Shown here: piece by piece, positions 1-10,775 of the stretch
How positions within the stretch are numbered: the stretch's first letter is position 1
Layout: every line of letters begins with the position of its first letter
From: Poteriospumella lacustris
Taxonomy: Eukaryota; Sar; Chrysophyceae; Chromulinales; Dinobryaceae
Direction of reading: 5' to 3'
Length of the DNA: 50,593 nucleotides
Assembly (NCBI GenBank): GCA_008000375.1
Contig: SMOI01000090.1
Location: forward strand, 65,199-115,791
Program-made: the position numbers and the translations under genes
Notes under the pieces: generated by a model
What the model was told of the DNA's origin: nothing
The model's database searches: none
Seen by the model: only the letters and a program-made list of their open reading frames with translations

Positions 1-400
1 GGCGGTAAACTTCGGCTACAAACAGGAAAAAGAAAATGATAAATAACAAGGATAGCTCGAAAGCAAATGACTTCACACCACATACATGCACCGACAACCA
101 GAACGAATCGTGATCGGAAGACATCAATGAACGACAGTATCTCTCCGTCCCATAATGTAAACTCCCAAAACCAAAGATAGGCGTGTGATTGTCGTGGCGG
201 TATTCTGTGCTGTGAGGGCCGACGACAAACACAGACACCCAACTGACAGGGCTAAAGATGAACTCCGCAATAACAACAAATGATGACAGGCAAACGAGGA
301 ATGACAACATCTCCTCATGCGTACAAAGCACCAAACGACATGAAAGAAATGGTGTACACTACTCCTGTGGCGCTGTACATCAAACAACTACCAAACGAGT
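1..400. repeat. Degenerate direct repeat, copy A
   Basis: The stretch starting at base 1 matches the one starting at base 1563 over several hundred bases, with substitutions and small gaps. Shared words include the initial GGCGGTAAACTTCGG, AGCAAATGACTTCACACCACAT, CTGTGAGGGCC and CATCTCCTCATGCGTACAAAG. Copy A lacks a piece that copy C has near 1905-1935 and is cut by the window edge. I see no credible gene in it. Copy C runs into the 3' end of the LRR gene, so copy A is probably an old duplicate of that gene's 3' flank. From about 400 to 1040 I see no gene and no clear repeat. Confidence 0.75.
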
Positions 401-1039
401 TGAGAGTTTTGTGCGAATTGCGTTGGCTTTGAGAAGATATCCTTCCTTTCGCGTTTCAACACGTCTTAGCGACATCGTTTGCGCTAGATTTGCAATGACA
501 TTCAGCGTCCATCCACCGTGTAGTTCGATGTCGATTTATTCTTGGCTCTATACCCAAAAAAATGCACTACGAACGAGCTTCGTTGTCAAAGGGAGGTTAC
601 AAGCGACGATGACGGTCGGAACTCGGACAGAACGATGCACTGATCTGCTGGTGCGGAACGGGTTCACCAATCTTGCTGTATTGCTTATCGATTTTGACAG
701 TGCATAACGTGACCGGCTGCTGTCGTCTATCCAACCCAACATACCTTCCTGTGTGCCGCACAAACTACGAACACAAAAACATACCTCACCACAATCCAAA
801 ACAATGCAACACGATACAATACAACGACACAAGCGAAAGCCAACTAAAGCGACAAACGTGAGGACCAAACAGGAATCCAGCAAATACAGCAAAGCAGCGA
901 AAGAATAAGGATTATTGGTGACCGACCGAAGACCTCAACACCTCGCGGATACACAAACACAAACATAAACACGAAAATAAAACACAACACTACAGCAAAA
1001 GAGAACAAAACAAAAGATACGGAAACAGCAATGAAACAA

Positions 1040-1460
1040 AAGAAGAAGGGGTTCCTACTACCATGGAGTTCGTCCAAAACAAACCCGGACAGCTATTGAT
1101 GATGGTTTCTCTGTCGAACGTTCCCAGGAATCAAATTTGAAAAAGGAAAAAACAAAACAAATGGAAATACGCGCCCTTACTCGACGCGAATAGATCAAAC
1201 TACAACACACAAGAACAACAACTGTATTGATGGAGTCAACAAATGACAATGAAAGGCAACGAGGATGGCAACAACACCTATCCTCAAGCAGCATTGATCA
1301 TACTACCCATACTAATGAAGTGCACGATGCATATGTTGGGCGCTCGATTCTTCGTTAGCCATGGCGGAGTTTGACACATCCAACGATCAATACTCATGCA
1401 GTCCTTCAACAATCCCACAGCCATCAAGCAGCAAGCGTACCTCCGTCATCATTTCGATAG
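1040..1460. repeat. Degenerate direct repeat, copy B, with LRR gene-end relic
   Basis: This is a more decayed copy of the same unit. Bases 1431-1458 are identical over 28 bases to 2051-2078, which is the last coding part of the LRR gene (codons for ...EMMTEVRLL). Further up, short matches to copy C follow in the same order, for example a segment with AATGAAAGGCAACGAGG near 1248 and one ending in CCCA..AATCAAA near 1125. The relic therefore holds a piece of coding 3' end plus its downstream flank. Confidence 0.6.
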
Positions 1461-1562
1461 CCATCCCCCACAAGACCTGTCAACCACTTCCCAAACTACG
1501 AATATAAACTACTACACAGCATGACAGAACCGAGTACCACCCCGCAAACGAAACTCAACAGC

Positions 1563-2080
1563 GGCGGTAAACTTCGGCCACAAAACAGGAATAAAGCAAA
1601 CGATAAAGAACACGGATAGCTCGAAAGCAAATGACTTCACACCACATGCATGCACCGACAACAAGAACGAATCATGATCGCAAGACAGCAATGAACGACG
1701 GTGTCTCTCTGTTATAATGCAAACTCCCAATATCAAAGATAGGGATGCGTTTGTCGTGGCAGTATTCTATGCTGTGAGGGCCGCCGACATACACAGACAC
1801 ACAAGTGACAGGGGTAATGATGAACTCCGCAACAAAAAACAACAATGAAAGGCAACGAGGAAGGTGACAGCATCTCCTCATGCGTACAAAGTACCAAACT
1901 ACCTGAAAGAAGTGTGATTGGGCAATGGAGCGTCGCAGTCTTAGGTGCACTACTCCTGTGCCGCTGTGATCTTATCCACAACGATAGGGTTCTACAAAGG
2001 ACGTCAAACACGTATACAATCAGCCGTCATCACATCTCAACATTCACACAGCAAGCGTACCTCCGTCATCATTTCGATGT
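1563..2080. repeat. Direct repeat copy C, joined to the live LRR gene
   Basis: This is the copy that continues into the intact gene ending at 2037. Its left part (1563 to about 1990) pairs with copy A at an offset of about 1562 bases; its right end (2051-2078) pairs with copy B. It serves as the reference for what the relics once were: the 3' flank and last codons of the LRR gene. Confidence 0.7.
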
Positions 2081-5000
2081 CCACGTCAACCGACGGCGAG
2101 TCCTTTCTCTGCATCAATGGTGCGGAATAACGGAAGCAATGAAGACCAAGATACGATGTCCACAGAGGCATCGTCAGCGTCACGAAGAAGATCCACAGCG
2201 CCACCAGTGAACCCGTTTGGCGTCCCACAATGTCATACAACCCCAATGCCCACATCAACGCCGCGAAATACAACAACATCGGCTGTAGCTGTTGAATATC
2301 CTGCAAATGCCTGGTACATGCGGCACCCATTTCATCGACCAATCTCAGCACCAAATCCGCATATTCCTCGTTCGACATCGTGGGCGACATGCGATCACCT
2401 ATGGTTGTGCGTTGCGTCATCCGTTCGTCATCATCCTCAGACAAATCGGGCTTGCCTACGACATCGTCAACCACCTTGTCTGCTTCCTCGTCAACTACCT
2501 TGCCTCCGACTTTGTCCGTGACCTTGTCAGTGACCTTGTCAGCGATCTTGTCGACGCTCATTGTCGCCACTGGTGCACCTCGCATACGCTCCGCATATCT
2601 CCGCAAACGGTCCAACATCCGATGCGTCAACATCAAATCCACCACCACCCCTATCAAGGCCAACATGCCCAGCAACGGAAACAACAACCCGAACGACAAG
2701 GCGATGGCCAAATCCGAGATAACACGCATCTTCAATCGCTTTGCCGCTCGGTCGCAATGCTTTTCACGGTGCCAACGATGCAGTAGCGTCACATTGTACG
2801 TGATCACTTCATCGCGGCGGGATTTGGTTCGAAGATCCACGTCCTCGTCATCGATGAGTCTCATCAAGAACGGTGACCACTCATTGACGTGACGGAACCA
2901 GTAACTGGATGGTCCATTTCGATTGTACAAGTGGGTTTGTGTCTTTTTCAGGGCGATCCATAACCCTTGCAACATCACCAACCGCCAAACGTACTTGTAC
3001 ACGAACACATAGACGAATGATTCCAGCAACGACAGTGTGCATTGAAAATTGTACGCAAAACCTGCCGTAAACGACACAGCCGACGCTTCGCTATTAGTAG
3101 ATGTCGTTAGAACCATCATGTTGTAGTTTCCTGTTCCAGTGGCTTTGGAGCCACTGTTGTACGTCGCCTCGAGATCTGGATACGACATACAAGCGACGGC
3201 TGAGGTGTCCGGTGTTTTGTTGTGCGTATATGTTATCCAATAGCAGGTGCTGCCTTGTACATCGTAGCTACTGGTCGAGATGGACGTGAACATGTACTGG
3301 AAGCAGTTCGGAGACATGAGCATCTCTGTCAACACAGGCACCACGATCAAGCTGATCACACTCGCATACAACAACATGGTATCCACAAAGACCTCATCCG
3401 CGAGTGGTGTTGCCACATTCACCGGAAGATAACGGCTGGAAAGCCGATCATGCATCAACGTGTTCCATGATAGCTTGAACAACGACATGCCGGCGACAAT
3501 GATCGATCGTAGCCACACCGGTAGCGACAAGGTCGTCGTGTAGACATACACAATATTCACCGCGAAGACAGGAACAACGTGGGTACCCAAGAGCGCGAAA
3601 AAGACGGAAAAGGTTGTCAACCACGATACTGCCACAGCTGACCCGTCACGCGATGCCATTTGACGCGAATAACGACGGATGCTGAACGAATATTGACCGA
3701 CATATGCCGCGTCCGCCTCTGCCCGATAGTGCACCCACATACACACCATGAACAACCACACCAACAACAAACTTCCCACCACCGTTCCCTGTTGAGGCGA
3801 TATGGACACAATCCAGATGTACCTCTCCGCATATGCACTCGTCAATACGTTCATCACCGCGTACACCACCAAGCTCACCGCCAAAAACACGAACATCCCA
3901 CACGCATTGCGCCACCGATTGACTCCTACCAGTGATTGACACGTCACGAGCACCCGTGTGATCTCTGTCTGTGCTCGGTCGACAAAGTGAAATCCATTCT
4001 TCAACGGTCGTCCTATGAACAACAGCATAAACGCCACCACTATCGCCAAGAAGAACACCAACAGCGACAGGTTCGTCAACGACGATCCACAGGCGTATGT
4101 CGCCGCCAAGGGATCATTGACGGGCTCATTCATCGTATAGAACGGCCGATGAGACGAACAGGCAAACATATTTCCTTTCAGCACCTTGATGCTGTTGGCT
4201 TCGACCCAGCTCGCTGGCAACGTCCCCGACAGCATATTCACTTCCAAGGAGACTTGTGCATGCTCTGCTGTGACATAATAACTCGTGGCAGTCTCCGCTA
4301 CGGTTCCCGAGAAGCGATTGAACGCCAAATCCAACAATTGCAAGTCTGCTTCCAACAAAGCCCGAGGAATCGACCCCGTCAGGGCATTGTGCGACAAATC
4401 CACACCTATCATCGTGGTCGAGACCGTCACATCACTGTCGATGGTACCTGAGAACAAATTCCCCGACAGAGCGAGATACGTCAACTGAGGCATCGCTGGA
4501 GACAACAGACACGACGGAATCGACCCTCTCTCCGTGTTTGACTCAATGTACGTCCATCCACCTGACCACGAAGGCAAAAACAGCGGGCGACAAGCTTCCG
4601 CGGTATGAAGACCTGACAACAGCAGCTCTGACATGTTCGCATTCTTGCACAACGCCTCAGCCGGTAAAGTCCCCGACATGCAGTTCACCAGCAACATCAA
4701 CGACTGAAAATTGCCCGTCGACAAACGCTCGACCGGCAATGTTCCCGTCAAGGCGTTGTACCCCGCATTCAGAATCCAATTCGACACCTCAGATCCCCTG
4801 AACACATCATAGACCGGACCAGTAAACGCATTATTCGCGATCGCCACCGTTTGCAACCGTCGTTGCACCGCGAAGCGACCTTTCAATGGCCCCGACAGAG
4901 ACATCCCCGTTGCGAAGAACGCTGTCAGATTTTCACAAAGGCTCAGCTCCACAGGCAGCGTCCCAGTCAGTCGATTCGCTGATATCGATAGATAGTTCAG

Positions 5001-7313
5001 CGTGCACGGACGACCCTTCCAAGCTGGAAATGTACCATGAAACTGATTGTTGTTTAACATCAGCTGTTGGATCGATGCATTCCACAGCGATGCCGGTAAC
5101 GTGCCCCCGAAAGCATTCTGCGACAAGTCCACATATGCGTAATTTTGTTGCAGTATGTTATCCACCACTTGTGAATCCGTCAATCCGATATTCGATAGGT
5201 CCAAGTAGTCCAAATTTGCTGGAAACATTTGAGATCCGTTGATTTTGAGATTTGTACTCTCTAAGCTCAAATATTTCAACGAAGATAAGGTGTCAAAACA
5301 AGGGGGTAAATCGCCTGTGAGCAGATTGCTATTCAGAAAGCAATTGTACAAGATACTATGATGACATCCATGTTCTGATAGACCACCAAGTGGCTGCGCT
5401 GATGAATGGGAACGGGTTCCCTTTGTTGTTGTCAACATCGGGATTGTTCCATTCAGCTTGTTGGAATAGAGGAGCAGTTCATTCAAGATCGGCGATGATG
5501 CGATGGTGGACGGAATCGTTCCAGTCAAGTGGTTACTAAATAAATGCAACTCGAACAGGAACGACAGATTGCCGATTGAACCAGGGATGCTGCCCGTCAA
5601 GGAGTTTGAATATAAGAAGATGCCCGAAAGCAATCGAGGCGTCCCTATGGTCGAAGGAATGGTACCGTTCAACTGATTACTGTCCAAATATATCACCACG
5701 AGCGCTGGCAACTCTAAAATGGAGGGAGGAATCGTGCCCGTAAGATGATTTCCAGATAAAACCAGGTTAACAAGTCGATGTAGCGCACTGATCGACGACG
5801 GAAGTGTACCAGTCAAACTATTTCCATGAAAATGGATGCCATTCAGCTTCTTCATTTGACCAATCGATGAGGAAATAGTGCCAGTCAGTTGGTTGTCATA
5901 CAGATAAAATCCATTCAACTCAGTTAACTGGTATAGAGAGGGTGGAATTTTGCCTGTCAATCCATTGGCACCCAAATCCAACCACATCAAATGCGATAAG
6001 TTACCAATGGAAGGAGGAATTCTTCGAGTGAAGCTGTTCCACGACAAATCAAGGATCTTCAGTGTTGACATTAAACCAATCGTTGATGGAATTGTGCCCG
6101 TAAAATTATTCGCATCCAAGTACAAAATCATCAATTTGTTCAAATTAGCGATGGTGGAGGGTAGTGTGCCAGAAAAATTGTTGTTTGCCAAAACAAGTTC
6201 CTCCAACTGCGATAACTCAATAACTTCGATGGGAAACGGCCCTTCGAAATGGTTGAAATTTAGATTCAAACGAGTCAAATTAGACAACAGTTTGATCGAA
6301 GGTGGGATGGTCCCCGTGAGGTTATTTCTACTCAGCTCCAAGTGGGACAATTGGCGAAGTAAACCAATGGAAGATGGGATACTTCCCACAAAATTATTGA
6401 TTGACAAGTCCAATTCCTTTAACTCGGTCAAGTTCGAAAGACTGAACGGAAGAGTTCCTGTCAGCTGATTCGATTGCAGCCGCAGCACAACCAAGCTCAC
6501 CATGTCCGCGACAGCCACCGGAAAAGGACCCGACAGTTTATTCTCAGCTATATCAATCTCAGTCATGTTGACCAACGTAGTAAACGACGATGGAACTGTG
6601 CCGATCAATTTATTGCCAGACAGGCTAAGCTTCATTAGCCTCGTTAGATTTCCAAACGAAGACGGAATCGTGCCTGTCAGTGCATTGAGCGACAATTCAA
6701 GCTTGATCAGACTTGAGAGGCACCCAAGCGAAGACGGGATAACATCAGTAAACTGATTTCGGAACAAGTCTAGTTGAACCAACTGGGTTAAGGCCCCTAA
6801 CGAATTTGGGATAGATCCGGAGAAATTGTTCGCTGCCAATGAGAGCTCGGTCAGTTGAAGTAAACCACCGACAGAGCTGGAGATTTCCCCCGTCATCCCA
6901 TTTCGAGAAACATCCAGTGTCAACATGTTCGTCAGACTCCAAACTGATGGCGGAAATTCACCCGCAATGCTATTGTTGTTCAATTGAAGCGACCGCAATT
7001 CTGACAAGGAGCCCAAAGATGAAGGTAAAGTGCCCACCAGATTATTCGACGCTAATGACAGCTGTGTAACGCGACAAACGTTGGATATGTCATTGCATGT
7101 GACACCGTAGCTTCCCAAACAAGGATTCGAAGAGCTCGTATTCCATTTATTGATCCACTGCGGACCACCAGTGCTATTGTATAACTCTTGAAGGGCGAGG
7201 ACTTCAACACTGGGTGGGGGCGATGTGCATGTATTCAGGCCACATACCATGAGTGACCACCATGAAAGAAGGAAGGTGATGGGGAGGAGGCGGGGGCGGC
7301 GGAAATCACTCAT
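2037..7313 (-). CDS. Giant LRR ectodomain protein with multi-pass membrane tail
   Basis: A single intronless frame of 1758 residues. It starts with a signal peptide (hydrophobic to about residue 26) and an LRR N-cap of the type LQELYNSTGGPQW, followed by Cys pairs. Plant-type 24-residue LRRs (LxGTIPSSIGxLxxLxxLxLxxN) run from about residue 75 to 630. An irregular insert (about 630-665) follows, then looser LRRs to about 1060. The first membrane segment is near 1084-1102, followed by roughly nine more hydrophobic segments (near 1136, 1177, 1228, 1262, 1311, 1428, 1534, 1672 and 1700). A charged run of DKV/DKI tetrapeptides sits near 1584-1622. No kinase is present. Many NxS/T sites agree with a surface location. 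A receptor or adhesion role is inference; the ligand is unknown. ATG at 7313 is the first in frame. Confidence 0.85.
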   Translation of the reverse strand: MSDFRRPRLLPITFLLSWWSLMVCGLNTCTSPPPSVEVLALQELYNSTGGPQWINKWNTSSSNPCLGSYGVTCNDISNVCRVTQLSLASNNLVGTLPSSLGSLSELRSLQLNNNSIAGEFPPSVWSLTNMLTLDVSRNGMTGEISSSVGGLLQLTELSLAANNFSGSIPNSLGALTQLVQLDLFRNQFTDVIPSSLGCLSSLIKLELSLNALTGTIPSSFGNLTRLMKLSLSGNKLIGTVPSSFTTLVNMTEIDIAENKLSGPFPVAVADMVSLVVLRLQSNQLTGTLPFSLSNLTELKELDLSINNFVGSIPSSIGLLRQLSHLELSRNNLTGTIPPSIKLLSNLTRLNLNFNHFEGPFPIEVIELSQLEELVLANNNFSGTLPSTIANLNKLMILYLDANNFTGTIPSTIGLMSTLKILDLSWNSFTRRIPPSIGNLSHLMWLDLGANGLTGKIPPSLYQLTELNGFYLYDNQLTGTISSSIGQMKKLNGIHFHGNSLTGTLPSSISALHRLVNLVLSGNHLTGTIPPSILELPALVVIYLDSNQLNGTIPSTIGTPRLLSGIFLYSNSLTGSIPGSIGNLSFLFELHLFSNHLTGTIPSTIASSPILNELLLYSNKLNGTIPMLTTTKGTRSHSSAQPLGGLSEHGCHHSILYNCFLNSNLLTGDLPPCFDTLSSLKYLSLESTNLKINGSQMFPANLDYLDLSNIGLTDSQVVDNILQQNYAYVDLSQNAFGGTLPASLWNASIQQLMLNNNQFHGTFPAWKGRPCTLNYLSISANRLTGTLPVELSLCENLTAFFATGMSLSGPLKGRFAVQRRLQTVAIANNAFTGPVYDVFRGSEVSNWILNAGYNALTGTLPVERLSTGNFQSLMLLVNCMSGTLPAEALCKNANMSELLLSGLHTAEACRPLFLPSWSGGWTYIESNTERGSIPSCLLSPAMPQLTYLALSGNLFSGTIDSDVTVSTTMIGVDLSHNALTGSIPRALLEADLQLLDLAFNRFSGTVAETATSYYVTAEHAQVSLEVNMLSGTLPASWVEANSIKVLKGNMFACSSHRPFYTMNEPVNDPLAATYACGSSLTNLSLLVFFLAIVVAFMLLFIGRPLKNGFHFVDRAQTEITRVLVTCQSLVGVNRWRNACGMFVFLAVSLVVYAVMNVLTSAYAERYIWIVSISPQQGTVVGSLLLVWLFMVCMWVHYRAEADAAYVGQYSFSIRRYSRQMASRDGSAVAVSWLTTFSVFFALLGTHVVPVFAVNIVYVYTTTLSLPVWLRSIIVAGMSLFKLSWNTLMHDRLSSRYLPVNVATPLADEVFVDTMLLYASVISLIVVPVLTEMLMSPNCFQYMFTSISTSSYDVQGSTCYWITYTHNKTPDTSAVACMSYPDLEATYNSGSKATGTGNYNMMVLTTSTNSEASAVSFTAGFAYNFQCTLSLLESFVYVFVYKYVWRLVMLQGLWIALKKTQTHLYNRNGPSSYWFRHVNEWSPFLMRLIDDEDVDLRTKSRRDEVITYNVTLLHRWHREKHCDRAAKRLKMRVISDLAIALSFGLLFPLLGMLALIGVVVDLMLTHRMLDRLRRYAERMRGAPVATMSVDKIADKVTDKVTDKVGGKVVDEEADKVVDDVVGKPDLSEDDDERMTQRTTIGDRMSPTMSNEEYADLVLRLVDEMGAACTRHLQDIQQLQPMLLYFAALMWALGLYDIVGRQTGSLVALWIFFVTLTMPLWTSYLGLHCFRYSAPLMQRKDSPSVDVDIEMMTEVRLLCEC

Positions 7314-7815
7314 AGTTCAACAATTCAAAGATGGTTGACCCGGGGCAAAATTGATATTGTATGGTTTTTCAACTCGTCAACTAGTTGTGAAATGATGGGG
7401 TGGATAGTTTGTGTCGGAAAAAGAGAGTAACTTGAAGAATTCATCATGGGTCATGGGCACTGATTGAAGACACATGAAAACGAAGTTGAGGATGATCCCA
7501 AATCGTCGGAAGAGTTGTTGTTGGGATGATCACCAACGGACGCGGCAAAAGTAACTGGGTGTTTTGCGTCTCTGGGATGGGATTCCAAGACAGGACGACG
7601 TGGTGTTGCTGCGACGCGGCTGCTGCCCCGTTGGTTGGTGGCGTTGTTGTTGAGGTGGCACTCCATTCCTACGACCACTTCTGGAAGAAGGTTGACGAGA
7701 AAAAGGACAAAAGCAGGTTCAACAGAGTATATTCGGTGAAGAACTTCTTGTCACTGTCCAGTATTTGGCGGACTATTTTTTTGGTAAAGCCCTTTCAACA
7801 GTCGAAAAATCTGCA
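7314..7815. promoter_or_regulatory. Intergenic region between divergent genes
   Basis: This lies between the LRR gene start (7313, minus) and the small gene on the plus strand. It should hold both promoters and possibly a 5' exon of the plus-strand gene. I see no TATA-like box or other motif that I can name. Overlapping open frames here lack protein-like character. Confidence 0.35.
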
Positions 7816-8247
7816 ATGGCCCAATTGGTTGCGAAATTAGTTGGTTGGTTTGCTGAGCACATCATTGTTGCGAGTTTATCCCGCAGCAAGAGATTCCAGA
7901 ATCTTGCTCTGTGGATCGATCACCATATTACCCACAAAAAGCAAATCGTTGAGGAAAAGACGAAGAATGTAACTTCTCAAGCGGGCGATTTCGCTAAAAC
8001 GTTCAAGAAGGTTTTGGAGGAAGAGACCAAATCCGCTGTTCAAGCTAGCAATACTCAGCACCAAGCACAAATGAAGGCACAATCGACGGCATCCTCCACT
8101 GCTACATCATCTGCAAAGACTGCCAGTCCACCACCATCGGCATCAGCTTCTTCATCGACGACGTCATCCACTTCTTCATCGTCCGGTGGATACTCTTCGG
8201 GCAGATACACAAATAGTCCAAGCAATCGTGTGGACCGTATCCGCTAA
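7816..8247 (+). CDS. Small protein of unknown function, 5' end unresolved
   Basis: From the first in-frame ATG (7816) this encodes 143 residues: an amphipathic/hydrophobic N-terminal part (AQLVAKLVGWFAEHIIVASL), a charged helical middle (about 35-75) and a Ser/Thr/Ala/Pro-rich tail ending in NRVDRIR. The frame is open upstream to 7696 and stays protein-like (SIFGEELLVTVQYLADYFFG) but has no ATG. A short 5' exon is therefore likely, joined at an acceptor such as CAG at 7714-7716 or 7759-7761; I could not fix its partner. I do not recognise the family. The hydrophobic start might be a membrane-associated helix; that is inference. Confidence 0.55.
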   Translation: MAQLVAKLVGWFAEHIIVASLSRSKRFQNLALWIDHHITHKKQIVEEKTKNVTSQAGDFAKTFKKVLEEETKSAVQASNTQHQAQMKAQSTASSTATSSAKTASPPPSASASSSTTSSTSSSSGGYSSGRYTNSPSNRVDRIR

Positions 8248-8630
8248 ATTGTTGATAGTTTCAAGCCTTACCAGTAGAATCATAATTTACTACCAAAGCT
8301 ATTTGTAATCGGCATGAAATGTCCGCCAATAAATGCACAATGTGAGATCTCGTCGACATCGACAGTTCCTGTCGCTTGTTCGACACGGGTACCGACCTTT
8401 GTACACCGCATAGAACGTCTCGAAGGTAGGTCACATGTACAATGTAGAAGAAACCAACCAAACGCCAAACCCAATCAAAGACACACCAAAAAAACGAAGA
8501 ACAAATGAGCGAGAGACACGGCTAACTGGCTAACTCAGGCAGCACACGCACAGTCACTGTGGCAACGATACATACACACAAACACACATAAGCAACTAAA
8601 TATCGAGCGAATGTAGGAACGCCGACGGGA

Positions 8631-10775
8631 CTACTGTGGCGCTTGTTGAGCGGCCGGTTTGCCATCTTTTCGTGGATCCGATACCGCCGTCCGCACGTTG
8701 GTATCCATATCCACACTGATAAACTGCGTAATGGCAAAACTACCATCGTACGCCGTGACATTGGCATGTCCTAACGTACGCAACGTGGTAAACACCGCGG
8801 TAGGCATGTCAATCCGAGCACCGGTGACCAACTGTTGGGCTTCCACGTCGACTTTGTCCGGTAACAACTGCGAATGCACACGTGGGGTGGTCACCGCAGT
8901 CAATACGTCCATACCCCGCCCAAGGTAATTCAACATCACCTGTGCTGTGGCCGTAATGATACGCGGACCACCCGAGGCACCCCCAACCAAACGCACTTTC
9001 GGCACTTGGGTCGGTGCGCGGTGCACCAACGACCAAGCGTCCGTCGCCAACAGAATCGACGGTGACATGGAAGACAATGGTTTCTTCCCCGGTGCCGGAT
9101 AATTATACGGTGAAGGTGCCAAGCCAAAGTAATTCGACGCGCCAGGGATGGAGAAATCGTCCATTTGATTGTTGAACAAGAGGCCCGTCGATGGGGAGAT
9201 GACTTTGGATCCAAAATACGTGTTGATCGTACTCGTCATGCTCAAGGCATTACCTGCCGCATCAATCACTGATATATGACTCGTACCATGATCGTCGGAC
9301 AAGGCATAGGCATGAGACAAGTTGTAATGGCCACCATAGACACCGAGAGAGGCTTGGACCGATGCATCGGAGGTCAACTGTGTCTGTAACTCCCGCATAT
9401 AACTCATGGACAACAACGCTTGATGCGCACCGGTGGCATTCACATAATCTGGATCTCCCAAGGACATACGAATCGCAAAGCCATGTTTCAAGGCTTCTAC
9501 CACCCGATGATAATACAACGATCCAAGTTGCGTCAACGGTGTCTCGTACGACAAAAAGAACTGTAAAATACCCGCGACCACAGAGCCACCTGACGAGGAA
9601 CCTCCAACACCCAGATAGGTATACAGCCCATTCGCCAACGAGACACTAATTGGAGTGTGTTCTCGCGGTGCATATGCACGAATATCCTCAGCGGTCATGA
9701 TCCCACCCGCCGCTTGAATCTCCTTCGCCAAGGTCTCGGCCATTGTGTCGTAGAGATATGCGGGGCCATGTTCACCGATTTGACTCAATGTATAGGACAA
9801 CTGTGGTTGTTCTACGACATCTCCTTCTTGTTTCAAGGTATTGCTGGTGGTCAAATAGAGTTTGGAGAGTTCTGGGTACGCACCCGAGTACAATTGCGGT
9901 TCTATCTCATGTAATACCTTGGCCACGTATGCGTTAAGGGTCCATCGCTTCGCTAATTTCGCTGCGGGGGCTACCAAAGTCTTCCAGGTGACTTTATGAC
10001 TGCCATATTTCTCATACGCGAGATATAATCCTTTGACTTCTCCAAGGACCGCAATGGCCAGTCCACCATCTTGCGCGGCCATCGGTTGTGTTTCGAACAT
10101 ATGCGACGTCGACGCCGCGGGAGCGACTTCACGGGCATCGATAAATGTGGATTCACCACTGTTTTGATTGTAATACAACATGTAACAACCTCCTCCAATA
10201 CCACTAGAGGCGGGGGAGATCACCCCTAAGCACAACGCGGCAGAAATAGCGGCATCCACGGCGTTGCCACCCAAATCCAAAATATCGGCACCAATTTGAG
10301 AGCACGTGGGGTTATCAGTCGCAACGGCCCCTAAGGAAGTGACGACTTGATAGTCCGCAAAGGGTGTGGACGAGGATGTCACCGTCGTGGTGGATTTGGA
10401 CGTTGACGATCGTTGCAACGAAGCCAACGAGGTTGCCAACGCAATCACCGTGATGATCAACGGGAAACCCAAGAGCCAAAAGGCAGCACAAGCACCGAAC
10501 CATCGTGGGCGACGTTTGGCGAAAGTTGCAAGTCTGGAGACCAATGCCGAGCTCTGATCGACACTAGGATACTCTGCCCAAACGCGTGGTTGACCACCAT
10601 GTTCCACTTCAGCATTTTCATGCCCAGATGCATCAGATGTGACTTTCGCATATGGGGTTTGTAACGATGAAAACAGCCCGCGTCGCTGTGACGTAGTATT
10701 GCCACCATTGTCGTGAATCGGTGAGACCGCAAAATCAATTTGCTGCATCTCTTCGTCGTCGTGCCCTTCCATCAT
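8631..10775 (-). CDS. Gamma-glutamyltranspeptidase, type II membrane protein
   Basis: 714 residues, intronless. An acidic cytosolic N-terminus of about 90 residues is followed by one membrane anchor (about 91-118) and the GGT fold. Family marks are the block NPTCSQIGADILDLGGNAVD with a GIGGGCYML stretch, the autoprocessing nucleophile Thr498 in HGTSHISVID, and the GGASGGPRII loop. As in the Ntn-hydrolase family, Thr498 should become the N-terminus of the small subunit after self-cleavage and attack gamma-glutamyl bonds such as that of glutathione, outside the cell or in a vacuole. The N-terminal extension makes it longer than typical GGTs (about 570-600 residues). ATG at 10775 is used; the next codon is also Met. 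It converges with the small gene at 8247. Confidence 0.93.
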   Translation of the reverse strand: MMEGHDDEEMQQIDFAVSPIHDNGGNTTSQRRGLFSSLQTPYAKVTSDASGHENAEVEHGGQPRVWAEYPSVDQSSALVSRLATFAKRRPRWFGACAAFWLLGFPLIITVIALATSLASLQRSSTSKSTTTVTSSSTPFADYQVVTSLGAVATDNPTCSQIGADILDLGGNAVDAAISAALCLGVISPASSGIGGGCYMLYYNQNSGESTFIDAREVAPAASTSHMFETQPMAAQDGGLAIAVLGEVKGLYLAYEKYGSHKVTWKTLVAPAAKLAKRWTLNAYVAKVLHEIEPQLYSGAYPELSKLYLTTSNTLKQEGDVVEQPQLSYTLSQIGEHGPAYLYDTMAETLAKEIQAAGGIMTAEDIRAYAPREHTPISVSLANGLYTYLGVGGSSSGGSVVAGILQFFLSYETPLTQLGSLYYHRVVEALKHGFAIRMSLGDPDYVNATGAHQALLSMSYMRELQTQLTSDASVQASLGVYGGHYNLSHAYALSDDHGTSHISVIDAAGNALSMTSTINTYFGSKVISPSTGLLFNNQMDDFSIPGASNYFGLAPSPYNYPAPGKKPLSSMSPSILLATDAWSLVHRAPTQVPKVRLVGGASGGPRIITATAQVMLNYLGRGMDVLTAVTTPRVHSQLLPDKVDVEAQQLVTGARIDMPTAVFTTLRTLGHANVTAYDGSFAITQFISVDMDTNVRTAVSDPRKDGKPAAQQAPQ

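Noticed and set aside
258-2521. Several short frames across the left edge
   Set aside because: They lie in degenerate repeats, differ between the repeat copies and lack protein-like composition.
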